The notes: generated by a model not told the origin, from the sequence alone. 9,794 nt of DNA from an uncultured Mitsuokella sp. (GCA_900770895.1 CAAGMF010000095.1:1-9794), one strand, 5' to 3'; positions 1 through 5,667 are shown, counted from the stretch's first letter. Numbers and translations are program-made.

Positions 1-81
1 CAGCAGAGCGAGACGATGAAAGTCGAGGACTTCATTGCTTATCTGCAGGATCAGATCGCCACGAAGGCCAAGAAATACTGA
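1..81 (+). CDS. thrS: threonine--tRNA ligase, C-terminal end (partial)
   Basis: Only the last 26 codons and a TGA stop are present; the gene begins upstream of the window. The tail contains VEDFIAYLQDQI followed by a short lysine-rich end, which resembles the end of the anticodon-binding domain of threonyl-tRNA synthetase. The position directly upstream of infC-rpmI-rplT is the classic location of thrS in many bacteria. ThrS charges tRNA-Thr in the cytoplasm. No intrinsic terminator is visible between the stop and the infC promoter, so some read-through into the infC leader is possible. The identification rests mainly on context because so little protein is visible. Confidence 0.75.
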   Translation, partial: QQSETMKVEDFIAYLQDQIATKAKKY

Positions 82-99
82 TTGACGGTGAAATAAGGG

Positions 100-128
100 T
101 TGACACGGAAATCGTGCCGTGGTATACT
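100..128 (+). promoter_or_regulatory. sigma-A/sigma-70 promoter of the infC-rpmI-rplT operon
   Basis: A perfect -35 hexamer TTGACA (100-105) is followed by a 17-nt spacer and a -10 hexamer TATACT (123-128). Transcription should start near 135, giving a leader of about 150 nt before infC. This is the best housekeeping promoter in the window, fitting a ribosomal-protein operon. Confidence 0.88.
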
Positions 129-207
129 CATCAAGTACGCAACAAGAAGGAGCCACCGCTTCTCACCTGATGATGGACAGTCAGCCGGGTCTATAGTATG
201 AATTGAT

Positions 208-235
208 GGAGGTGGCTTTGTGCCGCCTCCTTTTT
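208..235 (+). terminator. attenuator terminator in the infC leader
   Basis: A 9-bp stem pairs 208-216 with 222-230, with one G-U pair, closes a 5-nt loop (TTTGT) and is followed at once by TTTTT (231-235). It sits about 50 nt before the infC start and after the promoter, as expected for conditional premature termination rather than the end of a gene. Confidence 0.88.
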
Positions 236-269
236 AGTGTTATAACATTGCAGAGATTACAGATTTATC

Positions 270-277
270 AGGAGGTG
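270..277 (+). promoter_or_regulatory. Shine-Dalgarno site that fixes the ATT start of infC
   Basis: AGGAGGTG is a nearly perfect anti-16S match and lies 8 nt before ATT at 286. No ATG, GTG or TTG start in the infC frame lies at a suitable distance. The later in-frame GTG at 340 has no comparable site and would remove conserved N-terminal residues. Confidence 0.85.
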
Positions 278-285
278 TTTCTACT

Positions 286-864
286 ATTAGCAGGGACTCA
301 CTAAGAATCAATGAACAGATTCACATCAGAGAGGTACGTGTGACCAGTGCTACGGGCGAGCAGCTCGGCATCATGCCGACGCGCGAGGCCTTGCACATGG
401 CTGAGGAGCAGCATCTCGATCTGGTCGAGGTAGCGCCGAAGGCCAAGCCGCCAGTCTGCCGCATCATGGATTTCGGCAAGTACCGCTATGAGCAGCAGAA
501 GCGCGAGAAGGAAGCCCGCAAGAAGCAAAAAGTAATCAACATCAAAGAAGTGAAGCTCCGCCCCGGCATAGAGCAGCATGACTTTGATGTGAAGGTCAAG
601 AATGCCGTCCGCTTTGTCGAGCAGGGCAACAAGGTGAAGGTCACTATCATGTTCCGTGGCCGTGAGCTGTCGCATCCGGAGCTCGGCCGTGACCTGCTCA
701 GCAAGGTCGCAGCGACGCTGGGCGATGATATCGCCGTGGAGCGTGGCGCAAAGCTCGAGGGCAAGAACATGACCATGATAATAGCGCCGAAGTCGCAGAA
801 AGCGAAATCGGGCAAGAAAAAGACTCCGCAGCCCCAGGCTGATGGGTCCTCAGCAGATAACTAA
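286..864 (+). CDS. infC: translation initiation factor IF-3, with ATT start codon
   Basis: IF-3 binds the 30S subunit, keeps it apart from 50S and checks start codon and initiator tRNA. The 192-residue product begins (M)ISRDSLRINEQIH, matching the usual IF-3 N-terminus (R-I-N-x-x-I). The N-domain motifs GEQLGI and DLVEVAP and the PPVCRIMDFGKY segment follow. A lysine-rich linker helix leads to the C-domain, with KEVKLRPGIEQHDF and MFRGRE motifs and the terminal MIIAPK. The start is ATT at 286, behind a strong Shine-Dalgarno site. An IF-3 beginning at the first conventional start (GTG, 340) would lack 18 conserved residues. Enteric and Bacillus infC genes also use AUU, which lets IF-3 repress its own initiation, so the same feedback is likely here. 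The TAA stop overlaps the rpmI ribosome site. Confidence 0.96.
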   Translation: MSRDSLRINEQIHIREVRVTSATGEQLGIMPTREALHMAEEQHLDLVEVAPKAKPPVCRIMDFGKYRYEQQKREKEARKKQKVINIKEVKLRPGIEQHDFDVKVKNAVRFVEQGNKVKVTIMFRGRELSHPELGRDLLSKVAATLGDDIAVERGAKLEGKNMTMIIAPKSQKAKSGKKKTPQPQADGSSADN

Positions 865-878
865 GGAGGAAAAACATA

Positions 879-1076
879 ATGCCGAAGATCAAGACGAGAA
901 GAGCAGCTGCTAAGCGTTTCACCGTGACTGGCAGCGGCGAATATAAGCGCAACCATGCTTTCAAAAGCCACATACTGGAGAAGAAGACTCGTAAACGCAA
1001 GCGCAACCTGCGCAAGGCGGCTATCGCTTCCAAGGCCGATTTCGGCCGTATCAGCCGCATGCTTCCGAATGGCTGA
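879..1076 (+). CDS. rpmI: 50S ribosomal protein L35 (bL35)
   Basis: This 65-residue, highly basic protein has the family length and pattern: MPKIKTRRAAAKRF at the start, a T-G-S-G-x-x-KR-x-x-A-x-x-SH-x-L core, and a run of K/R around residues 35-46. L35 is a small structural protein of the large subunit. It lies between infC and rplT as in most bacteria. The AAGGAGGA ribosome site (863-870) overlaps the infC stop codon, so translation of the two genes may be linked. The start ATG lies 8 nt after this site. Confidence 0.96.
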   Translation: MPKIKTRRAAAKRFTVTGSGEYKRNHAFKSHILEKKTRKRKRNLRKAAIASKADFGRISRMLPNG

Positions 1077-1119
1077 TTGAAGATGCGTTTTTGACTGATA
1101 TTGATTAGGAGGATATAAA

Positions 1120-1473
1120 ATGCCAAGAGTTAAAGTCGGTGTCACAGCACATCGTCGTCATAAGAAGATTCTGAAGCTCGCCAAGGGCTACAAGGGTTCG
1201 CGCAAGCGCCTGTTCAAGAGTGCCAATGAGACGGTCATGAAGGCCCTCTACTATGCCCGCCGCGATCGTCGTGCCAAGAAGGGCACGTTCCGTCGCCTCT
1301 GGATTGCCCGCATCAATGCGGCAGCCCGTCAGAACGGCCTGTCCTACAGCCGCTTTATCGCTGGCCTCACGAAGGCTGGTGTCGAGGTGAACCGCAAGAT
1401 GCTGGCTGACCTCGCTGTCAGCGATGCGAATGCGTTCGCTCAGCTCGCAGCTGTAGCCAAGGAGAATCTCTGA
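1120..1473 (+). CDS. rplT: 50S ribosomal protein L20 (bL20)
   Basis: The 117-residue protein has the normal length of L20. It begins MPRVKVGVTAHRRHKKILKLA and carries the KGYKGSRKRLFKSANE basic region, the RRDRRAKKG-x-FRRLWI-x-RINAA signature and the NGLSYSRFI-x-GL segment. L20 binds 23S rRNA early in 50S assembly and in Firmicutes represses its own operon through the mRNA leader. An AGGAGGA site (1107-1113) precedes the start by 6 nt. A strong terminator follows 15 nt after the stop, so this is the last gene of the infC operon. Confidence 0.97.
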   Translation: MPRVKVGVTAHRRHKKILKLAKGYKGSRKRLFKSANETVMKALYYARRDRRAKKGTFRRLWIARINAAARQNGLSYSRFIAGLTKAGVEVNRKMLADLAVSDANAFAQLAAVAKENL

Positions 1474-1488
1474 TTTCGGAGCTGATCG

Positions 1489-1536
1489 GGCTTGTCCCTG
1501 GTTCGCCGTCAGGCGGGCCGGTGGCAAGCCTTTTTT
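1489..1536 (+). terminator. intrinsic terminator of the infC-rpmI-rplT operon
   Basis: GGCTTG (1489-1494) pairs with CAAGCC (1525-1530). A second stem of about 10 bp with several G-U pairs (1498-1507 with 1512-1521) lies inside it and closes on the loop GTCA. TTTTTT (1531-1536) follows directly. This separates the ribosomal operon from the methyltransferase gene. I see no convincing promoter between the terminator and 1562, so the methyltransferase may depend partly on read-through. Confidence 0.85.
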
Positions 1537-1561
1537 GCATAATATGGTATAGGAGCGACAT

Positions 1562-2395
1562 ATGCGCGATAAGATAGAGAGCCCTGCGAACGGGCGGCTG
1601 CGGCTGGCAGCGAATCTGCAGCGGGCGGCACGACGACATCGGGAAGGGCTGTTCGTCTGCGAGGGCGTGCGCCTCTGCGAGATGGCAGCTGACTCGGATT
1701 GGGAGCTCGAGTATGCGGTATATACGGCCGAACTGGGTCACGAGGAACGCGGCGCCCGTCTGCTGGACGCACTGGAGCAGCGTGGCTGTGCCTTGTATGA
1801 GACAGAGCCACGGCTGTACAAGAAAGCCAGCGCCACGCAGTCGCCGCAGGGCATACTGGTCGTCGCGCGGCAGCGCTCCTACGACTGGCGGCAGGTGGTG
1901 GCACAGCTGCCGCCGGGTGCGCTGGTCGTCGTGCTCGACGGCGTGCAGGATCCCGGCAATGTCGGCACGATCATAAGGACAGCCGATGCAGCGGGAGCTG
2001 CGGCTGTCCTGGTGCGGCGCGGTTCGGCCGATGTGTATGGGGATAAGGTCGTACGCTCGACCATGGGATCGCTGTTCCATCTGTCAGTAATCAGCGGGCT
2101 GGAACCGGAGGATATCAAGGCGTTCGCAGCGGCAGCGTCGATGGATATCTATGCGACAGCGCTGACGCCGGACGCGCATACCATATATGAGACTGACATG
2201 ACCGGCGGCCTGATGCTCGTATTCGGCAGCGAGGCGAATGGCGTGACGCCGGAGCTGTTGCAGATGAGCGAGGCGCTCTACATACCGATGTATGGTCAGG
2301 CGGAGTCGTTGAATGTGGCCGGTGCTGCGGCCATCACGCTCTATGAGGCGGTGCGCCAGCGCCACGTGCAGCCAGCTGGTCACCAGCAGAGATAG
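1562..2395 (+). CDS. SpoU/TrmH-family RNA 2'-O-ribose methyltransferase
   Basis: The product transfers a methyl group from S-adenosylmethionine to a ribose 2'-OH in rRNA or tRNA. The 277-residue protein has an N-terminal L30e-like substrate-binding region (about 1-105, with FVCEGVRLCEMA near 31-42) and a SPOUT knot domain. The three SpoU motifs are clear: D130-PGNVGTIIRTADA with Asn133 and Arg139; VFGSEANGV at 220-228 with Glu224; and IPMYGQAESLNVAGAAAI at 241-258. The order resembles the YsgA/TsnR-type rRNA methylases that often sit between rplT and pheST in Firmicutes, but the exact target nucleotide cannot be read from sequence, so no symbol is given. The ribosome site AGGAG (1551-1555) precedes the ATG by 6 nt. 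The last 16 bp overlap the end of thiN on the other strand. Confidence 0.93.
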   Translation: MRDKIESPANGRLRLAANLQRAARRHREGLFVCEGVRLCEMAADSDWELEYAVYTAELGHEERGARLLDALEQRGCALYETEPRLYKKASATQSPQGILVVARQRSYDWRQVVAQLPPGALVVVLDGVQDPGNVGTIIRTADAAGAAAVLVRRGSADVYGDKVVRSTMGSLFHLSVISGLEPEDIKAFAAAASMDIYATALTPDAHTIYETDMTGGLMLVFGSEANGVTPELLQMSEALYIPMYGQAESLNVAGAAAITLYEAVRQRHVQPAGHQQR

Positions 2396-3093
2396 ACGGC
2401 CAGCGTGCCGCAGCGCAGCGAGATCGTCGCCTGTGTGCCGATCTCGTTGCTGACCGCATTGGCAGCGGCAGCTAGCAGCGTGGCATCGTGCAGCGGCCAG
2501 CGGGCGGGGGACAGATCGACCCCTTCGCAGCGGTCCGTCAGCGGCAGCAGCGACAGGGCGAGCGGCGGCTGGGCCAGATCAAGCGTGCAGGTTGCGCCGT
2601 CCCGCAGGAAGAATACGATCTCCCGTTCGTCAGCCAGGCAGCAGGGGACCGGAGCATGGGCGGCGGACTGTATGTTGCTCCAGGCGTGGTCGAAGCGGCC
2701 GCCGAGGGCGCCGGTCACGATGATGGAGCTGGCGCCGCTGTCTGCCGCATGCTGCAGGGACAGCTGGGTGTCGGTATAGTCCTTGGCGCGCGGGTATTTC
2801 TCGACCTTCATGCCGCTCGCGACGGCCTGCTGCCAGCCGGCGGGCGTGGCGCTGTCGTTGTCGCCGATGAGCCGGTCCGGCTGCAGGCCGGCGGCCAGGC
2901 AGGCATCGATGCCGTGGTCGGCGGCCCAGATCTGTGCGAATCCGCGCTGCTGCAAGTCCTGCAGATAGACGGGGGACGGGGCGCGCCCGCCGGTGACCAG
3001 CAGCAGCTGATGGTCATCCGGAGCGATGCAGCCTGCAGCGGGCTTTATTTCTGCACGGGCCTGGGGCAGGGTGAAATCAAGTATATTTTTCAT
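2380..3093 (-). CDS. thiN: thiamine diphosphokinase (thiamine pyrophosphokinase)
   Basis: The enzyme transfers a pyrophosphate from ATP to thiamine to make the cofactor thiamine diphosphate in the cytoplasm. The 237-residue product shows the family order: a Rossmann-like start with AADHGIDACLAAGLQPDRLIGDNDS (positions 57-81), the substrate loop KYPRAKDYTDTQ (99-110), GALGGRFDHAWSNI (128-141), and a C-terminal beta domain ending with VSNEIG at 214-219. The usual motif GD-F-DS appears as GDNDS (77-81), and the usual ADGG as ADHG. The start ATG at 3093 follows an AGAGGA ribosome site; an upstream in-frame ATG at 3150 would place the promoter elements inside the gene, so it is not preferred. This is the only gene in the window on the minus strand. 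No TPP riboswitch is visible in its short leader. Confidence 0.9.
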   Translation of the reverse strand: MKNILDFTLPQARAEIKPAAGCIAPDDHQLLLVTGGRAPSPVYLQDLQQRGFAQIWAADHGIDACLAAGLQPDRLIGDNDSATPAGWQQAVASGMKVEKYPRAKDYTDTQLSLQHAADSGASSIIVTGALGGRFDHAWSNIQSAAHAPVPCCLADEREIVFFLRDGATCTLDLAQPPLALSLLPLTDRCEGVDLSPARWPLHDATLLAAAANAVSNEIGTQATISLRCGTLAVYLCW

Positions 3094-3210
3094 AATCAGT
3101 CCTCTTATTTGCTGTAGTATGCTATAATCAATATGATATATGAATAGCATAGCACAATTTGCAGTGCATCTCTACCCGCGAACGGGGATCAGAAGGAAGA
3201 AGGGTATTTC
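3094..3210. promoter_or_regulatory. divergent intergenic promoter region between thiN and the hydrolase operon
   Basis: This AT-rich gap separates two genes transcribed away from each other. On the plus strand an extended -10 element, TGC plus TATAAT (3120-3128), has no recognisable -35. On the minus strand TGC plus TATGCT (read from 3154 down to 3146) is a weaker extended -10. A small CCCG-CGAA-CGGG hairpin (3175-3186) sits in the plus-strand leader, and the hydrolase ribosome site (GAAGGAAGAAGGG, 3192-3204) follows. The promoters are candidates only. Confidence 0.55.
3118..3151. repeat. 8-bp perfect inverted repeat in the divergent promoter region
   Basis: TATGCTAT (3118-3125) and its exact reverse complement ATAGCATA (3144-3151) are separated by 18 bp. 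Each arm coincides with a candidate extended -10 element on its own strand. It may be an operator for a dimeric regulator, or simply two mirror-image promoters. Confidence 0.6.
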
Positions 3211-3885
3211 ATGGCAAAGCTTTATTATTACGGACATTCATGTTTTCTGCTTGACGATGGGCAGTACAAGGTTTTGGCTGATCCGTTCTTTACCGGCAAT
3301 CCCAAAGCCAGCTGCAAAGCCACGGATATAGACTGCGACTACATCCTGATCACGCATGCCCACAGCGACCATATCGGCGATGCGCCTGAGATCGCGGCCC
3401 GTACCGGCGCCGCCTTGATCTCGACGCCGGAGGTGCTCGGCGTCTGCGAGCAGCGGGTACCCGGGCTGAAGCAGTATCCGATGAACATCGGCGGCTCGCT
3501 GTCGCTGCCGTTCGGCAAGGTTCGTATGACTGTCGCACACCACAGCGCCGGCGTGGCGGGCGGCATCGCTTGCGGTTTCGTCATCCAGATCGGCGGCCGG
3601 ACCATATACTATGCAGGCGACACCTCGCTGTTCGGTGACATGCAGCTCATCGGGCGCAAGGACCACCTCGACTACGCACTGCTGCCGATCGGGGACAATT
3701 ACACGATGGGGCTCGAGGACGCCGTGAAGGCTGTGAACTGGCTCAATGCGCCGCATGTCATACCAGTCCATTACAATACCTGGCCGGTCATCAATCAGGA
3801 TGTGCGTCACTTCAAGGAAGTCACGGAAGCCCAGACGCAGTCCGAGGTCCATATCCTGAGCCCGGGCGGGAGCCTCGAGCTCTGA
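3211..3885 (+). CDS. UPF0173 metal-dependent hydrolase (metallo-beta-lactamase fold, YtkL-like)
   Basis: This 224-residue protein has the metallo-beta-lactamase superfamily layout with the short UPF0173 length. It starts MAKLYYYGHSCFLL, has the metal motif HAHSDH at 49-54 (His49, His51, Asp53, His54), a further histidine pair at 110-111 (VAHHSAG), Asp137 in YAGDTSLFGD and His187 in IPVHYNT. These residues predict a dinuclear metal site, probably zinc or manganese. The substrate of the family is not established to my knowledge, so no reaction is assigned. No signal peptide or membrane segment is seen, so it should be cytoplasmic. It heads an operon: its TGA overlaps the miaA ATG by one base (TGATG), which suggests translational coupling. 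Confidence 0.93.
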   Translation: MAKLYYYGHSCFLLDDGQYKVLADPFFTGNPKASCKATDIDCDYILITHAHSDHIGDAPEIAARTGAALISTPEVLGVCEQRVPGLKQYPMNIGGSLSLPFGKVRMTVAHHSAGVAGGIACGFVIQIGGRTIYYAGDTSLFGDMQLIGRKDHLDYALLPIGDNYTMGLEDAVKAVNWLNAPHVIPVHYNTWPVINQDVRHFKEVTEAQTQSEVHILSPGGSLEL

Positions 3886-4916
3886 TGGCGTTCATACAGA
3901 GCCAGGACTTTTTCAGCGGGGCCCAGAGTGCTCTGGACGGGATCATGGCTGCATCGGTGCCGCGCTGCCGGCTCATCGTCATACTCGGACCTACCGCGGT
4001 GGGCAAGACGGCATTGTCTCTCGACCTGGCTGAGAGACTTCATACCGAGATCATATCCGGAGATTCGCAGCTCGTATACCGGGGGTTCGATATCGGCACG
4101 GCCAAGCCGACCCTCGAGGAGCGGCGCGGTATCCCGCATCACCTCATCGATATATGCGACCCGGATGAACAGTTCTCGGTCACGGATTTCGTAGATCTGG
4201 CCTCGGAGAAGATCAAAGAGCTGAACAGTCGTGGCCAGATACCGATACTGGCAGGAGGCACCGGCCTCTATGTCAAGGCATTGCTCGAGGGGTATGAATT
4301 CAATGAGACGAGCCGTCATGAGGACTTCCGTCAGGAGATGGAACAGCTGGCGCGCGAGCGCGGCAAGGCCTATGTACATGGGCTGCTCGAGGCGCTCGAC
4401 CCGGTAGCTGCCGAGCGCCTGCACGAGCACAACTTCCGTCGCGTCGTGCGGGCACTCGAGGTCGCGCGTTTCGGTGGGGAGCACATATCGGAGCAGCGGG
4501 CCGCAGCCGGGGATGGCAGTGGGCTCGTCTACGATGCTCTCGTCATAGGACTGTGCCGCGAGCGCAGCGCACTGTATGACCGCATCAATCGACGCGTAGA
4601 GCACATGTTCGCCGACGGACTCGAGCGGGAGGTGGCCGGGCTCATGGCCAGCGGCGTTACGCCGGATATGCCGGCTATGAGGGGAATCGGCTATCGGGAG
4701 ACGGCCCAGGTCGTGCAGGGGAAGATGGAGCGCGAGGCGGCAATCGCCAGCATCCAGCAGTCGACGCGCCACTTCGCGAAGCGGCAGCTGACCTGGTATC
4801 GGCGCATGCCGTATATAGAGTGGCTCGATGCCGCGCAACCGCCCGAGCAGCTGCTGCAGGCAGTCATGCGGCTCGTGGATGCTTTCGTGAATCGCACGAG
4901 TCCGCTGGAAAGATAG
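3885..4916 (+). CDS. miaA: tRNA dimethylallyltransferase
   Basis: MiaA transfers the dimethylallyl group to the N6 of A37 in tRNAs that read codons starting with U, the first step of i6A/ms2i6A synthesis. Visible motifs are the P-loop GPTAVGKT (35-42), SGDSQLVYRGFDIGTAKP (58-75), HHLIDICDP (85-93), AGGTGLYVKALLEG (123-136), RRVVRALEV (185-193), RGIGYRE (266-272) and RHFAKRQLTWYRR (295-307). The product from 3885 has 343 residues, about 30 more than usual, because roughly 25 residues precede the normal (K/R)LIVI-x-GPT start. ATG 3945 would give 323 residues, nearer the norm. I kept 3885 because it overlaps the previous stop as TGATG, but neither start has a strong ribosome site. hfq follows after 17 nt, the common miaA-hfq order. 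Confidence 0.95.
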   Translation: MAFIQSQDFFSGAQSALDGIMAASVPRCRLIVILGPTAVGKTALSLDLAERLHTEIISGDSQLVYRGFDIGTAKPTLEERRGIPHHLIDICDPDEQFSVTDFVDLASEKIKELNSRGQIPILAGGTGLYVKALLEGYEFNETSRHEDFRQEMEQLARERGKAYVHGLLEALDPVAAERLHEHNFRRVVRALEVARFGGEHISEQRAAAGDGSGLVYDALVIGLCRERSALYDRINRRVEHMFADGLEREVAGLMASGVTPDMPAMRGIGYRETAQVVQGKMEREAAIASIQQSTRHFAKRQLTWYRRMPYIEWLDAAQPPEQLLQAVMRLVDAFVNRTSPLER

Positions 4917-4933
4917 GATGGGGGAAAATATAT

Positions 4934-5218
4934 ATGTCAGTCAATAAGAATAATATAAATCTGCAGGATAGCTTTCTGAATCAGGCCCGCAAGGAAAATG
5001 TGCCGGTCGCCATACATCTGGTGAACGGCTTCCAGATCAAGGGGAATGTGGCCGGCTTTGACAATTTCACGGTTGTCGTCGAGTACATGGGTAAGCAGCA
5101 GCTCGTCTATAAGCATGCTATCTCGACCGTCACGCCGATGCGCGCGCTCGGCAACCTGTTCGGCGAGAAATCGCGGAATGCCGATGGTGCGAGGACGGAG
5201 GCCGGCGAGAATAAATGA
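4934..5218 (+). CDS. hfq: RNA chaperone Hfq
   Basis: Hfq forms a hexameric Sm ring that pairs small RNAs with mRNAs. The 94-residue product has LQDSFLN at 10-16, the Sm1 motif across IHLVNGFQIKGNVAGFDNFTV (27-47) and the Sm2 motif QLVYKHAIST (56-65). By offset with E. coli Hfq, the proximal-face residues are kept (Gln11, Phe45, Lys60, His61), while distal-face Tyr25 is replaced by His28. After the Sm core a 25-residue polar tail rich in Asn, Glu and Arg follows. The start ATG 4934 has GGGGG (4920-4924) upstream. A longer frame reaching back into miaA was rejected because the extra residues match nothing in Hfq. The stop overlaps the dut start by 4 nt (ATGA). Confidence 0.96.
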   Translation: MSVNKNNINLQDSFLNQARKENVPVAIHLVNGFQIKGNVAGFDNFTVVVEYMGKQQLVYKHAISTVTPMRALGNLFGEKSRNADGARTEAGENK

Positions 5219-5667
5219 GACAGAGAGGCTTTGAATTCGTGACGGGCTGGGAGGGACGTGCTGCCCTGCCGGAGCGCCATACAGGTCAGAGTGCCGGCTA
5301 CGACCTCGCTGCAGCGCAGGCCGTAGATATCGCACCGGGCGAGACTGCTTTCGTCCCGACGGGCGTCAAGGCCTACATGCAGCCCGATGAGGTGCTCGAG
5401 GTGCACATCCGCTCCAGTCTCGCGGTGAAGCGCTGTCTCGTGCTCATGAATTCTGTGGGCATCATCGATGCCGATTACTATGGAAATGCCGATAATGAGG
5501 GCCATATATTCGTGGCGCTCTATAATGGCGGCCGTACGGCCCAGCACATCGCGGCCGGGGAGCGCGTGGCGCAAGGCATATTCGTGAAATACCTGACCGT
5601 AGACGGGGATACTGCCGGTGAGGGAGCAGCCCGGTCCGGCGGTTTTGGCTCGACTGGTCGTCAGTGA
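5215..5667 (+). CDS. dut: deoxyuridine 5'-triphosphate nucleotidohydrolase (dUTPase)
   Basis: dUTPase splits dUTP to dUMP and pyrophosphate, which keeps uracil out of DNA and supplies dUMP for thymidylate synthesis. The 150-residue trimeric-type protein shows all five motifs in order: AGYDL (27-31), RSSLA (66-70), GIIDADYYGN (82-91), AGERVAQGIF (114-123) and RSGGFGSTGR (140-149). The sequence RSSLA-x-KRCLVLMNSVGIIDADYYGN-x-DNEGHIFVALYN resembles the form common in Firmicutes and their phages. However, the setting is a housekeeping operon, with no phage genes around it. The ATG overlaps the hfq stop as ATGA, so it is probably translated by coupling with hfq. All catalytic motifs look intact. 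Confidence 0.95.
   Translation: MRQRGFEFVTGWEGRAALPERHTGQSAGYDLAAAQAVDIAPGETAFVPTGVKAYMQPDEVLEVHIRSSLAVKRCLVLMNSVGIIDADYYGNADNEGHIFVALYNGGRTAQHIAAGERVAQGIFVKYLTVDGDTAGEGAARSGGFGSTGRQ

Larger units (their letters stand above)
135..285 (+). promoter_or_regulatory. L20-type leader with transcription attenuation, upstream of infC
   Basis: This untranslated leader lies between the promoter and the infC start. It contains a complete intrinsic terminator (208-235). It also has an upstream segment, AGCCACC (151-157), exactly complementary to GGTGGCT (211-217) in the 5' arm of that terminator, so a competing antiterminator can form. The block around 151-170, with its CGCTTCTCACC core, resembles from memory the L20 leader of Firmicutes. 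In that family ribosomal protein L20 binds the leader and stabilises termination, so excess L20 shuts off its own operon; rplT is the third gene here. The pairing is seen in the sequence; L20 as ligand is inferred from the family and context. Confidence 0.75.

Noticed and set aside
2488..3117. Plus-strand open frame of 209 codons opposite thiN
   Set aside because: The thiamine diphosphokinase motifs lie on the minus strand; the plus-strand product is Gly/Ala-rich and unrecognised.
3094..3210. Possible TPP riboswitch ahead of thiN
   Set aside because: The conserved thi-box sequences (CTGAGA and the downstream ACCTGA-type core) are absent on the minus strand and the leader is too short.
3807..4838. 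Minus-strand open frame of 343 codons opposite miaA
   Set aside because: miaA motifs are continuous on the plus strand. The antisense product has no known motif and no ribosome site that stands out.
5215..5667. dUTPase as evidence of a prophage remnant
   Set aside because: Although the sequence resembles phage and Firmicute dUTPases, it is embedded in a housekeeping operon with no phage genes, att sites or change of composition.
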